Counted from the first letter of the stretch, positions 24,161 through 37,631 are shown. The stretch: 64,000 nucleotides of DNA from Ehretia macrophylla (GCA_037974665.1 CM075766.1:49309069-49373068), one strand, 5' to 3'. The notes: a model not told the origin generated them from the letters alone. A program made the numbers and translations.

Positions 24161-26800
24161 CTACTGAATCAACAAAGTTGACTAGATCGAGATCATAATC
24201 TGAATCATCAAGATCTTCATCCCTCAATAACACATCATAGCGCCTAGAGATAGAGGTATGGTTCATCGCCTTACTTATCCAAGCGTGTTGCCAAATAGTC
24301 AGATATGTCGTACTCTGAATTTGTTGAGGTTAGGAACCATTTGTTGTTATCAGCATTGCTCATTATTAGGTAACGCATTCCCGTTTATCGATTTGTTGGT
24401 TAGGGAGACACGTTGTCGCTTTCGCTTTAATAATGAATGATATGATGTTGTTAGGATTGCAGTGGGGTTGATCAGGGGGGCAGGAGAATAGCATAAATTT
24501 TAATTCTTTTTAATAAAAATATCTTATCTTTACGGAATTAGATTCTATTACTAGAATGAAGCCTTTAGTGAGTCGTAGATCAGCTATGGGTCACTCGCGG
24601 TAATATTTGCTTTTCTTGTTGCCGAATTGACTGCGAACTCAGGGTTAGCTTAGTCAATTCACTCTTTTTTTTTTTCAGAAGCTGGGATTGGACCCTTCTT
24701 AACCAGGCTCAAGGGAAGTTAGAAGTGAAATGAAATAAGCCTTGGTGGCTAGCTAGTTCTTCATTTTCCTTTAATAAGATAAGGCACCCGTGTAAAGGGA
24801 AACAAACTCTCTTTAGATTGATGCCTAAGATCGTTCCTTTTAAAGGTAACTGCAACTGCAAGGGATGCTTATTCTGGAATGGCGAAATTATCGTACAGTC
24901 AACAATTCCTTCTACCCCTTATTTCATAATAGCAATAATTAGAAGTTCTTTTGCTAACTCTAAGGTGACTCGCGGCACACTTCGTATATGTATGATTGAA
25001 TGCCGACAGCATTCGTTTATAGTCGCGAAGAGGAAGAAGATCAGAGTCTGGCTACTCCACTTAAAGTAAAGCTTTCCAGGCAATGGGTATTGAATAAAAG
25101 GTATTCTTTTCTCACATCTCAATTTCTCTCTCAATGATCAATGAAAGCTATCTTGCTCCGTTTTTTCTTTTTAGGGCGTAGGGGGAAAAGACTTTGCTGT
25201 TCTTCTACCTTCAACTTCAACTAAGTCAAGCAGAATCTAAATCAGCCTTTCGGCTAGCGCGTGGAATCGCTCCTAAATCCATTTTATTTAAGCGGTGAGG
25301 AAAAAATAACTTATCCAGGGCGTGTGATCGATTTGCGATAAATAAGGCTAGGTGCTTTGCTTGTGCCTAACGCATTATAGTAACTGACTCCATCATCCTT
25401 AGTAGCCAATCAGCCAAAGACCCTCATTAGATCTGGCATGGTTCTTCCCGACCCAGAGCATATTGCCCAACACAATAACAGGAGAGGATTGCTAGGCAGC
25501 CCCACCAGTCCATCCAATATGATCTTCTGCACCAGTTCAATAGGACCCCAGCTTCTTATGCCTTCGATTATTCACTACCACCTGGTCTTGAAATACTTGT
25601 ACCACTTATGTTTACCAGGCAGTCCTCGACTACCTATGTTCCTATTGCAGGTAGATCCTGACCAATCATTTCCACCACTACTTCATAATAATGCTACTCG
25701 TTGTTAAAGGGTCAATTGTGGGGAAATTACCCGGGTTTACGAGTTCTTCCCAGTCTAGCCCACCCCTAAAAGGCTCCCAGTAGGAGTTGGGGATTTGAAA
25801 TGATGAGGTGAATGACGGAAGAATCAATCTCTGCCAATAATGCCTTATTTTAAATGCCCTACCCTTATCTCTCCTTGGCCCTGACGCTCCTAATCAATGG
25901 AAGCGGGCAAGGAAGAAGGGAAGAAAGGAATGATTGAATCTGGGGACTTCTGAAGAAAGTGATTTAAGACGGGTGTAACGAATAGCAAGTGTAGGCTTTA
26001 ATTGTTTGAAAAATGAAGAAAATAAGTAGCTAGTAACGTTTTTAAGCAGCCTTGCAATAGCTATAGCTTGAAGCGAAGGTACCCTATTTATAGATGAATG
26101 AGGGGGACCCTTAGCTTAGAATAACAAGAACTTAAAGGGAATGAAGGAAGCTAAGGCTAGATGGTTTGAAGCTCGACTAAAAGGTGCGAGTGTAAAGGTC
26201 TCAGTCCTAGATGATAAGGGCGATGTTCGCTAACCACCTAACCATCAACAGATCCGCTGTTTTAGAGATTGCCTAAAGACTCAAACTACAACTGCAAGCT
26301 CGTTGGCATGCTAGCTCATTAGCCCTAACCCCTTTCACCTAGCTGCCCTCTTTTTCTCTCAAATCAGGATCTGGGGAGACTTTTGAGCCATTTCTCTTTG
26401 AGGAAAGCTATTTATGGATGGCTGGGAATTCTCACTCGAATTAGAGGGCCTTGAATTATATGCCCGGGACTGATAGGCTTTCAAGTCGAGTCACTCTATT
26501 TTCCTTTTGCTTGCCTTCACTTTATTGATGATTTTCCCTTACCAGAAACTCCATCTTTCTCCTTTACAGTTGACTATTCTTCCGTCGTGCTCTGCTTTCT
26601 TTGTTATCAAATTTTCGATTGCATGTAAATATCCTTGTGCTCTTATAAAGTGCAAGAGCGGATCTTATCCAGACGTGGACCTCATTTCCTTTTGCTTGCC
26701 ACTCCTTGCGGAGAGTTCACTAGGTAACCCCATTAATTTGGAAGTCTTGAAAGTGACTTAAGACCTCCAAAAAATAATGGCTCTAACGCCCTTCCATTTC
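24161..26800. other. Unassigned organelle-like DNA, right part of the island
   Basis: Further low-copy DNA. Open frames at 24818-25069, 25438-25707 and 26507-26761 (+) have no recognisable domains. The 25438 frame is Pro/His/Leu-rich. A poly-T tract lies near 24667. Nothing here supports a working gene. Confidence 0.4.
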
Positions 26801-26820
26801 GAGACTATGGAGGATCTCAA

Positions 26821-27117
26821 TCATTTTGTCAGCTCAATGTCTGTCCTCAAACATTTCCATGAGAGGCTCCACTTGGAAGCCGCCTGGAACCCTAGTGTGT
26901 AGCTCTCTGCACAGATCCTAGATTCGATCGCGATCCTTCGGTGAGCAGTGAGAAGCTCTGAAAAATAGTTGAAGGACTCCTGGTCAACAGGAGGCAGTTC
27001 CCGATTAGCGTGGGACGGAGACGGTTCAGACTCCGAAGCCACCTTTCCTCATACTGAAGAAGGGCTTTCTCCATCCCCCATATCTGCTTTTCTTTTTCTC
27101 GAAGCGTCCAGGCTCTC
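26821..27117 (-). pseudogene. Downstream part of an unknown organelle-type ORF, split by element A
   Basis: On the minus strand this is coding-like sequence. One frame ends in an acidic/polar stretch reading RELPPVDQESFNYFSELLTA followed by HRRIAIESRICAESYTLGFQ. A second frame over the same bases is open from the insertion edge to about 26892. The minus-strand sequence upstream of the insertion (51236-51574) is open right up to the same TSD, and the first of these frames continues it when CTCTC is counted once. The switch of the better-looking frame inside this part suggests a frameshift as well as the insertion. I do not recognise the protein; a mitochondrial ORF is my guess from context. 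Confidence 0.4.
27113..27117. repeat. Target-site duplication CTCTC of element A, left copy
   Basis: CTCTC is repeated exactly at 51231-51235, 24 kb away, directly outside the other end of element A. This pairs the two A LTRs as one insertion. Confidence 0.9.
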
Positions 27118-29575
27118 TATCACGCCCCAACTCGACCTCTCTTACGATCAGTTAGGACGCAACTAAATTTCGGCAGCATAACGACAGTAACATGAGCATC
27201 AGGGCTCTAAACCAACCCTTAAGAACAACATACATCAAACTCCACAAATCACCAACTAACTCCACAATCAAATTAACAACATACAACGCAACCATTTCAT
27301 ACATTAAACATTCTTTCATCAATTCATTCATAGTTATGCGCCTTCGTTCCAACATAATACGTTTACTATATAACATACACTTCCAAAATAGATTATAGCC
27401 CACCTAGTAACCTAATCATGTTCCAAAATAAGACTACTAAGCTAGCAACATTTAATTCATTATCTGTACAATATCTTATACATCATAAACTTCTAAGTAA
27501 ATACAAAACATCTAGGTTTAATATACAAGATAACAAAAGAGAACTACATCTCAGATATCAATGACAAGACTCTAGCACATAGGACTCGTCCACATATGGC
27601 ACATTCTCAGCTTCCTGAGGCACGTACCCGTAATCTTGCTCAATAACACCTGTATGCATGCAATAATAGAGAGTGAGCTTATATAAAACAAGCTCAGTGA
27701 GGATCCGATAGATCTCTAACAGTATTTACTATACTCCTTGGAAATGATCCTTTGAGCAGTAAACACACAATAAAACATCAATAACAATATAAACACATAA
27801 CTATAATGACCAACCAATAAAAGATACTCTAGTTGGTGTAGCTCCAAACGCCATCACGATCTCAACTATTCTTCTTGTAACTCCCCATTACTCACGCACC
27901 CGAGGTACCTTACTAGCCTTGCCCTCCATGATACCTCCGTCATGCGAGCTAGAGGTAGTCTCTGGTAGTCATGCCGTTATCAACCCGACAGCCCGATACT
28001 GCCCGAGAGGTGGCACACACATACCAAGACTCAGCAATAATAATAAACATCATTCACAGGAGGACAGTCTAGAAGAATTGCCTATCTCCCGGTTCATCAA
28101 TCATCAATTAATAATCATCAATAATCATCAATTATCATCAATATAACATCAAGTAATCAATTAAACAACAAACAACTAAATTAGATGACAAAGTAGGCCA
28201 TCCAACTTAACATGTATTAAACACGTAATCTAACCCTAGTCTAACCATTTACAACTCATAATTCAATCACTCAAACACCACCCAATCATCTAAAGGCTCA
28301 ATTCAACAATTTAAAGAAAGACAACCTAAACTCCAAATAATCATATCTTACATTCTACTCATCCAAACAACTCCAAATCAGTTTCTAGCACTCTCCCATT
28401 CAATCAACTACATTAGCCCTCTCGAAAACCAACCAAGACACATCAAAATCAAGCCCAACAACCCTAAAACCTCAATGCACCTAGGCTGAAATTTCTGAAT
28501 TTTCACCCAAACATCGCAATCGAAAATTCGGCATTATAACGGCGTTACCACGTAATTAACAAACTTTTAGAAATCGACGGCAATCGATTCCAACCACAAC
28601 AACTCAAGATATTCATCAAATGGACAATCTATCAACTTTAAATACCCAAAAATAAATAATTTCGCTACAATGGTTCAAATCTCGTAGTAATACACATAAA
28701 CGATCCCTAGCATGCACTGAGCAATAATATAACTTCAAATTAACATTCTAACGGTTCAATAATCAATTATATGCAAAAACATAAAAAATGACTTTTGAGA
28801 TCTAGAATTTTTCCCTCACCTTTGATGTGTTTTGAAGCTACAAAGATGCTCAATGGATGCTCAAGAGGTGGAATCAAGCCTTGGTTGATGGAAATTGGCC
28901 TTGAATTGCAACTTTTAATGAAAATTTACTTTGAAAAAATGTTGAAAATGCTCTCAAGAAAAGCTATGGAGTTTCGGCCACCTTGTGTGTGCTTTGAGTG
29001 TGTTTTGTGTTGTTTTAGTAGGTGTTGATGATATATTATGCATATAAAGGCTTGGTCAAATAAAATAAAAGAAAGTCAAAGTTAGTTTTTAGTCCTTTAA
29101 TTCTATTATTGTCTTTTAATTCATTTATTAAGTATTTCTTGCTCAACTATTAAATTAACACTTAAACTAATTCTAGACATTATATTTTAGGTGACAAAGA
29201 GTGTTACATTAAAACAGTTTCACCCGAGTCGGCTTAAAACCCGTTTTCTTGCAAAAGAAAGTGTAAAAATCTTTAAATTTCCAAAATCGATTTCAAATCC
29301 GTTTTAATCAAACACGAGTCTATTAATACCCGAGGACTAGTTTTTAAAACGTTTAAAACACCCCTGTAAAAATTTTAGCGGACAGGTGGTCAAAAATACT
29401 ATTCACCAAAACCGACTATAAAATTTCTGATTCCGTTTTTTATAAAAATTTCATGAATGCACACTTAGCATGTAATAGGAGTATTAATCACTTATTTAGC
29501 ACATTCTAAGTCATATAGCACATAAATAGGTCAATTCACGCAAATCGAGGTAGAGACGAAAACTGGGGTTTCATA
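27118..29575 (-). repeat. Element A 3' LTR (left)
   Basis: A 2,458-bp repeat matching 48757-51230, with eroded outermost bases. The GC-rich core is at 27981-28020. Apparent short open frames in it recur in the partner LTR and are not genes. Confidence 0.9.
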
Positions 29576-29611
29576 TTCTCCCCCCCTTAAAACAATTGCG
29601 TCCGCGCAATT
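29576..29611 (-). promoter_or_regulatory. Element A polypurine tract and adjoining hairpin
   Basis: Reading the minus strand: a hairpin with 7-bp arms (AATTGCG/CGCAATT, 29594-29611), TTTTAA, then a G-run and AGAA directly against the LTR. The same arrangement occurs at 33500-33535 (B), 37591-37626 (C) and, more diverged, at 54627-54663 (D). Confidence 0.85.
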
Positions 29612-30762
29612 CTCGAACTGACAGACAATTAAATCCTCAATCGTAACACTTAACAATACTTCTCTTAGTTCCCATTTATCTCTTAGGATGACACCCAACC
29701 AAATACCTCAAAAGAACAAACTCTGTTGACTGCAAGATTATTATCATAATTCCAAGACAATCTTCAATTCATAATTCTCTCATACCTAATATCATATTGC
29801 ATATGAAAGAAATCGCAACTCCAAAGTCTTAGCATGACACCACTACTTATCAATCATCCCCTACCACATAAAAGGGCTCTATGAACACCCCGAGGGTTTG
29901 AAAACTCGTTCACAATAACATGAATGATTACTGATCAAGGGAATATCTCAAAAGTGACATTAGTCAGAATATGGCTCTTATGAATTTACAAGGAAATAAG
30001 AATATGGAAAGTCATATTCGAGCCAACAATCAAGTGAACAAGAGGTCAAACAGGTTAGAGAATCAAGAGGCTAATAGTTTAATAAGGAAGCATGATAACT
30101 AAGATAAGAAATGTCTCATCACCTATCAGTTAAATAAGTACGAACAAAGGATGATGACAAGTCAAAACAATGCTGAGTATGTTAAACAAAAATTCCTGAA
30201 CAAGTAGACATTTCAATTCTCGATGATTGTTCAAGGAACCAACAAGTAAGTTGTACTTGAGGTGAAATGAAATTAAGAGATAATAGATGATTAATTCAAT
30301 AGAAAACATGAGTATCAAGATAATGAGTATCTCAGCACGCAATAATCAAAGAAGTATAAATAAGAAATGACAGTGCTGAGTATATTAAATGAGCAATTAC
30401 AAGCAAAGTAATGGCTCAGGATTTAATAATAAAACAATAGGATTAACAAAGATCAACAAGAATATGAATGATGTACTTAGGTAGGATTACATCAAGCGTG
30501 TGAGATTCAAATAAGTAAAATGGTATACCAACGGAGAGATTACTTTCAAATGAATAGTAATAGGATGAAATAAAATACTGAAACGAATGGCTGGAGATAT
30601 AGAATGAAATATAGAAGTCTCAAACTTAACTTCAATAAGCGACATTGCTATAAGAAGCAAATATGAATGTTAAGAATAGAAACAAAGTCAAATGAGTATA
30701 GGATCCATTAATCCAATAAGCAAAACTTTCAAGAAATAATTGATATGCTAGAAAAGTGTAAC
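29612..30762. other. Element A internal DNA, left part, non-coding
   Basis: AT-rich sequence of about 1.15 kb with stops in all frames. The longest open frame (30130-30342, -) is hydrophobic by AT bias and has no homology I can see. It ends with TSD GTAAC (30758-30762) of element B. Confidence 0.7.
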
Positions 30763-33499
30763 TGTAACACCCCATTCCTTCTCGAGACCGGGAGTTCTAT
30801 CAATCAATCTAATCACAACCCAATTCCAAACCCGGGCATAAAATTTAGGGAAAACGGAAGAAGTCTTCCCTGTTTCAAGGCAAAAAGCAAACATGCGACA
30901 GCATATAAGTGGACCAATACCATGTCCAAACGTTCAACCACCTCAAGGCTATCCGAGCCCTGGTTCTCAACAATTAAACACAACAAGTATATATACATTT
31001 CCAATGTAAAAACTATCCTATCTCTTCTCATCTTTGACAAGTACATTCATGCTTGGCAATTAAACTATACTAACCTATTGCATAAAATAGAATATCATAC
31101 CATTCTAATAAACCTAGTTAAGTTAATTACATAACTTTTAACACTAAATACAAACAATACAAGAAAACATACATCTTTGCATCTTTCTAAAACTCAGCAA
31201 CATAACACGCAAGACAACTCTTCAAGCATGATCTTTCACGTAACCACGAGCTTTCCAGCTAACATGGCATTTCCTGAAATGTGGTGGTGAGGAGTGAGTA
31301 TACTCAACGCGTATACTCAGTGAGGGCGAGACAGATATCGAGGTAGAGAGAAAAAAGATCGTGCAATGCAAATAAGACAGTTAAACCATATATCCAATAA
31401 GAACAACAATCAATATAATCAACAATACAATAACAATTAAATAAAGCATTAACACAACCAATCAAAGCTATACCACACTCTGAAGGCCATGGTTCACTGA
31501 AACAAGCAATGTACCATTTCGCAAGCAATACATCTATCTCGAGCTTGATGTTGACAATGATGACAATAAGCACGCAACCACCTTATAACATCCAATGGGT
31601 GTACTCCGGATGTACCCCGACACATCTATGACCCAAATCTCCCAGGGCGGAACCCCTAGCGAGAATGGGAATACGACATGGAGCTAGAGCAACCACCCTG
31701 ACAGCCCGAGATTGCCCAGAGAAGCCCATCACTCACACGCCTGACACTATGCAATGCAATACGAGATACAAGCAATAAACGAGCGATAGCACGAAAGTGC
31801 ATATTAGTGGCGATAAACGAGATATCAAGCATTTACAATCAATAATAGCAATCAATTAACTTTTCAAGCATGATTATCATTAATTTCAACAATAACATCA
31901 ATCAAACAAGTAATAACGACAAATATCACTATTCAATCTCTAACTTCCAAAGGCAATTACGAGCAAACGAGGTACAGGATCAGGAAACCGATTTCACTAC
32001 ATTTACTTAGGCACTACAAGGCACGTTTCTATATCACGAAACTTCACTTTCCCAACCGAAGCCCGAAAGTCCACCTATTGCGTTTGAACTACAACTATGC
32101 TAACCGGTCGCTCAATCAACGTCACAACAACGCCAAAAGTGCTTCCATACCCTCAATAGCAAAACCCCCAACTCAATTCGAGCACGGTCAATACTTGGTC
32201 AAACGGCTCCTTTGCGTTTCTTTGTCTAATTTTTAATTTTAACAAAGGCCGGTCCATTTTTATTGCACATTTTATCTTTCTATCATTAATGGCACCTATC
32301 CAAATTAAGAAATCGCAATTCGGATCAAAAATTCAAAAATCTAGGGTTTTACTATTTACAAACACTATTCATTATTCTTCCCCAATTTCAATTTGCATTT
32401 TTAGCCGTAAAAATCCCTAAATAACCATCAAACAATGCTCTACGAACTCAAAGGAAGCTATATCAAGCAATTATAGGCATTATAACACAATATATATCAA
32501 ATCTAAAAATTTGAAACAATAATCAAATTTCACAAAATATGCACAAAAACATGAAAACCCTCATAGAGATTGACTTGGAAGACCCGCAAGGACCCGAGCC
32601 ACGACCCCCAAGCAATTCCACGCAAGATTAGAGAAGAAAATGCAAGCAAAATTATTTCTATTTTGGCCTTTGAAGTTACGGCCAAGGGGGGGAACAAAAT
32701 GGGCATTTATGGATTTGTTTTGTTTTGATTTTTGCCTTGTTTTATTTATAAAAGATGACAAAGGGCATTTTGGTCATTTTGCAAGATCAAGCTTAAGTGA
32801 AAATATGGTCAAACAAGCTCATTTTGATGGCATTTAATCTATTCCAAGTTAAAACAATACAATTAAATGAAAAACAACTAAAACTAGTTAAATTAAGCTA
32901 AAAACATTTTTCACTAAGTCCGAAGAATATTTCTCTAACTCTCATTTTCGAAATGCTACGATCGAACGGTCAATAAACGATCGCTAATCAAATGATGAGC
33001 AATAATATAAAACTATATTTTTTGATAAGTAGAATAGTAGAATAGTTTAAAATTCACTCCGGCTTGGAGTTACTTTTCTCATTTAATTGAAAACCAAGTA
33101 ATTTTAATGCAAGACAATTAAAACTGATTATTAAAATAATTAAAACAATCAAAATAATCAATATTCATTTAAAAATAATTAATTTAACTATTTCTAGAAT
33201 ATTTTAAAGAATTATGAAATTAATGTTAAGATACAAATGAATAAGTTAATATAAACACGTAGTCAGATGCAATTAAATGCTAACATTTAAGATGACACTT
33301 AATTAAACACAAGAAAATAAATCTAATTACTATAAACAATAAAAATAGGTAATAATCTTTTAAATTAATCAATATAAAAATTATTGAATGCTTTTAAAAG
33401 AAATATCAAAATAGTGAAGAATGGATGATTTAACTAATTAAACTCTTCATTAAATGTAGTCAAATGCTATTAAATGCATGTCAGGTTCGGGTTATCACA
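30763..33499 (-). repeat. Element B 3' LTR (left)
   Basis: A 2,737-bp repeat, TGTAACACCCC...GGTTATCACA, matching 34858-35308 plus 44838-47155. The GC-rich core is at 31700-31732. It contains a 7-G run at 32686-32692 that is a much longer G-tract in the partner LTR. Confidence 0.92.
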
Positions 33500-34857
33500 T
33501 CCTCCCCCCCTTAAAACAATTGCGTCCTCGCAATTCTTCTTCCAATAGAACTCAGCATCATCTGAAATCCAACTCTGACTAATCTTCATAGGTTGCTGAG
33601 CAAGATAGTGAATAAGAATGCTTGTAGGAAAACCTGAATAGAAATCCCAACCAAGAATGCCGAGAAAATACCAACTAAAGACTGAAGCAAAGATACTGTA
33701 GATAAAATTAACATCACATATTAATGATAAGAAGAATACCGAATGAATACCCCACATATGATTCTCTAGTAGAAGTTCAACTATTATCGCTCGAGAATAC
33801 CCAAGCAGGAGGCCAACTAAAGGCTCAAATAAAGGTTCCATCCAGAGGTCCAAAGAAGTACCCCACTGGTCATGAATTTCATAGAAGAATTCCCTGTTAA
33901 GAGTGTTGAGGAAAGTACTAAGAAAATCCAATCAAATATACTTCAAAAGTTCCAGATAAGTCTTCCAAATAATAACCCTATAGGATAACCAATTAGATCC
34001 CGAGTATCGCTATCAAATGCTAAGGGAAAATACCGAGCTGGTGCATAATATACAAAACCAAACTCCGAGGCCCCTGCACTGTTTTCCAAGTGAGAACTTC
34101 ATACAACCTTGCCAATAAGAAAACCCAATAAGAGAATACCAAAAGAATGCTACCAAGAGCCACCATACAGAAACCCCAAAGAAAGTTATCTTTTTATGAT
34201 TGCCAACCCCAAAGAGGAGTCTTAGAAGTATGCCAATAACCGAGCTCCAAAAGCAAACACCAACTCCCAAATAAAGGCTAATTAAATGCCATTCATTTTC
34301 TGCCAATCCATACACCTTGAAAGGCCAGCTGTGAACCACTTTCTTCAGGGGAGAAAGAGGACTTACTTACCATTTTCACGGGACATGTATGAATGCCAAG
34401 ATATCACATTTATACACATGCCTTAAATTATTATGCAAGCATGTTTGTAAAACAGTTTATAATACAGTTTATTCAACAAAGTCACTCAAGCACGACAATC
34501 AATTCAATCAAAACACAATCACCTCAGATCACAACAAAACCAATTCAAAACATTCTTATACACACATTACAAGCAATAATTCAAGCAATTAACAATTCAC
34601 GAGGTCGATTCGATTCACGAGGTAAATTCAATAGGTCATTTCAATGCACAACTAGACACTTCACTTCACTTAGCACACATTTAACACATAATACATAACT
34701 ATATCACATAGTTACACACATTCAATTCAAGACACACAATCTCACACACAGGCACACACTTTCAAAACACTCCTAACAAGCACACATTCAAGGATCACTA
34801 CCCACCAGACCGAGGACCCTGTCCCTGCTTATGAGCTAAACAAGCTCTGATACCACC
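33500..34857 (-). other. Element B internal region, non-coding, with tract and hairpin at one end
   Basis: It carries the polypurine tract and hairpin (hairpin 33518-33535) next to the 3' LTR and the primer site next to the 5' LTR. Between them lie about 1.2 kb. An open frame at 33470-33931 (-) starts inside the internal region and runs into the LTR; it has no retroviral motif, and the phrase ATACC/ATGCC-AA recurs at irregular spacing (33640-34290), suggesting degenerate short tandem sequence rather than protein. No zinc knuckle, protease or RT signature was found. Confidence 0.75.
34844..34855 (-). promoter_or_regulatory. Element B primer-binding site
   Basis: On the minus strand this reads TGGTATCAGAGC, two bases from the 5' LTR edge. 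It is an exact initiator-Met tRNA complement. Confidence 0.92.
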
Positions 34858-35308
34858 TGTAACACCCCGATCCCTCTCGAGACCGGGAGTTATATCAATC
34901 AATCTAATCACAACCCAATTCCAAACCCGGGCCTAATTTGTAGGGAAAGACGGACGGAGTCTCCCCTGTTTCAAGGCAAATTGCAAACCTGTGACAACTT
35001 ATAAGTGGACCAGCACCGTGTCCAACCATACAAACACCTCAAGGCCATCCAAGCCTTGTTTCTCAACAATTAAACACAACAAGTATATATACATTTCCAG
35101 TTTAAAAACTATCATATCTCTTCTCATCTTTGACAAGTCCATTCATGCTTGGCAATTCAACTATACTAACCTATTGCATAAAATAGACTATCATACAATT
35201 CTAATAAACTTAGTTAAGTTAATTACATAACTTTAAACACTAAATACAAACATTACATGAAAACATACATCTTTGCATCTTTCTACAACTCAGCCACATA
35301 ACACGCAA

Positions 35309-37590
35309 TGTCACGCCCCAACCCGACCCCACAAAAGGCCAAGCCCAGACCCAACACACGGACGGAGTCTCTTTTGTACCGCGAACGATCCGAAAACCCT
35401 AAAATCATCATAATACTTGCAAAAGCCACAAAACAATTCAAACAAGCCAACTTTCTTTAAAAACATACATCCTCTTATTAACTCACTTTCCAAACCAAAA
35501 TGCCATGCATACTACACAAGTATTTATGCCACTAAACAGTTAGCTATTAGCATGCATTTTCTTACTAGTCACAAGGGTATAAGTTTACAACTTTATATTC
35601 TTTCAACTTATACAACATAAGACCGTAGAGGCCTCAAACTAGAAAATACATACAAGGCTACAAGCCTCAAAATTAAGCGACATCCAAGCAATAAACATAA
35701 CAAGCATGGCTCGCACAAAATCTGGGAACCAACCACCAGCAAAGCAAAGAAGTGCTATCACGGAAACACCTCTACCTGCTCCTCCTCCTCTATTACCTCG
35801 ATAGGTTCTGCTTCAACTACTCCTGTAAAAATATAGTATAGAGATGAATGAGCAAAAACTATTGCTCAGCGAGGGCAATTGGTCTCAAGGACGAAGATGA
35901 GAGGAGTATGCAATGCAATTAGTCAAGCAACACATACAAATATCATATAGAGATACAACAAACCCAACAATAAAGCAAGGCAAGTATTTAAAGCTGCAAA
36001 CACTCATTCAAAGGATACGATACTCTTTTCACGAGCAACTTTCAAACACAAATTCGATGACGACGCGCCGGCCCAAACCACCTTATAACACCAGTTTGGA
36101 ATACCCCTGAAGTATCCATCAACCTACGACCCAAAAATCCCTGGGAGGCAACCCAAGCGAGAAGAGGGAATAGCAGCGGAGCTAGAACAACCAACACTGG
36201 CAACCCGAGGCTACCCAGAGAGGCCCATGACTCATGCGCGAGACACTATGCAATGCAAGACTCGATACAAGGCGATAAACAAGCGATAAAGTCACACGTG
36301 GGAGAATAACAAAGTAGGTTACTCTCGCACGCAATAGCAACAATTGATAAGCATTTCAATCCAGAACAATTCAAACAAGTATTTCAATCAACCCTAAGCA
36401 TTCTATAGACATAAAATCAAGAAAACAAGCAAAAACACAAATCGGCCCCAACTATCAAAACACTACCATTTCCAAACGAGCCACGAGTTCTGGAAACCGA
36501 CTTCGCCAATCCTCCTAGGTCACCATAAGGCTCGTCTAAAGACCCCGAAACCTTACTTTACCCTAGAACTCGCGCAAAGCGCCGATTTCCCCCTTTCTCA
36601 TTTGAACTACAACTATACCAACCAAATACCCAACCAACGCCATAATCGCACCAAAATTGCTTCCATGGTCTCCTGAAACAATGCCAACACGCAAAACGAG
36701 AAAACACCAAACTCGACCTAAACGACCCCGACTTTCACCAAGGCTTAATTCCTATTTTTTCCATTTCGCAACCCAAATAAACCATGCATTTAGGCATTCT
36801 AGCACACCTAGCACAATTCTACATCAACGGACAGCATAACGGAACAACTTCATCGTTCCAAGGGTTTACTATTCACAAAACACTATTCAACAACTAGTTT
36901 AAACTACAATCTCAACATTTAACAGCAAAAAATGTTAAAAAGCTATAAATACACGTTCTACAATTGCCAAGGAACATTCTAGAAGCATCAAAACGATTTA
37001 AACAACAATCTACGGATAAAATCAAAAAATCATAAAGTTGATACACTAAACATTTAAATGCGCAAATAACATGATTCCCTCACCTTAGGCACTCCTAGTC
37101 GCTAGGAAAACAACGCTAGTCACCTCGGAAACCACCCCGCACGAGCTCACGCGAAGATTGAACGATTGAAAGGTTGAAAGTTTTTTTTTTCCCTTGGAGC
37201 TCACGGCCTGCTTGGCTGTTTCAGCTGCTGTATTTTTTTTATTTTGTTAAGTTAAAAGCTTATTTAAGTGCTAAATTGGTCAAATGGTCTAAGGCCTAGG
37301 TCAAACAACTTAAAACTTGGTCAAAAGGCCTTATTTTGTGTATTTTAAACTCAAATAACAATCACCAATTAAATTTTCAGCTAGCAACAATTAAAATATA
37401 AAATTTAAGTCATCTAAATACTAGTTTCACTATGTTCTGAGGACTAGAAATCGTTCTCTAGCTATCGCTCCCTAAATGCAATGCACGTTGCGACGGCAAG
37501 AAAGTAACAATTAATTCTAAAAGAATTTAAGGAAATATAATTTCCAAAATAATAAACAAGAAATTTCACATTCCGGGCTCGGGTATTACA
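35309..37590 (-). repeat. Element C 3' LTR (left)
   Basis: A 2,282-bp repeat, TGTCACGCCCC...GGGTATTACA. It is the partner of 42544-44832 and of the fragment at 1-183. The GC-rich core is at 36199-36230. The chance frames in it recur in the partner. Confidence 0.93.
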
Positions 37591-37626
37591 CCCTCTCCCC
37601 CTTAAAACAATTACGCCCACGCAATT
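37591..37626 (-). promoter_or_regulatory. Element C polypurine tract and hairpin
   Basis: The hairpin arms (37609-37615 and 37620-37626) differ from those of A and B by one base, and the change keeps pairing as G-U in the element's RNA sense. The G-run tract follows up to the LTR edge at 37590. Confidence 0.8.
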
Positions 37627-37631
37627 CCTAC

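Noticed and set aside
27152-27403. Matched open frames in the A LTRs (also near 48809-49042), seen in several LTR copies
   Set aside because: They recur because the LTRs are copies. They are AT-biased, overlap on both strands, and show no domain. LTR homology explains them fully.
33470-33931. A 153-codon minus frame at one end of the B interior as a possible gene
   Set aside because: It crosses from the interior into the LTR, has no retroviral or host motif, and its aromatic-rich composition follows from repeated short words in the DNA.
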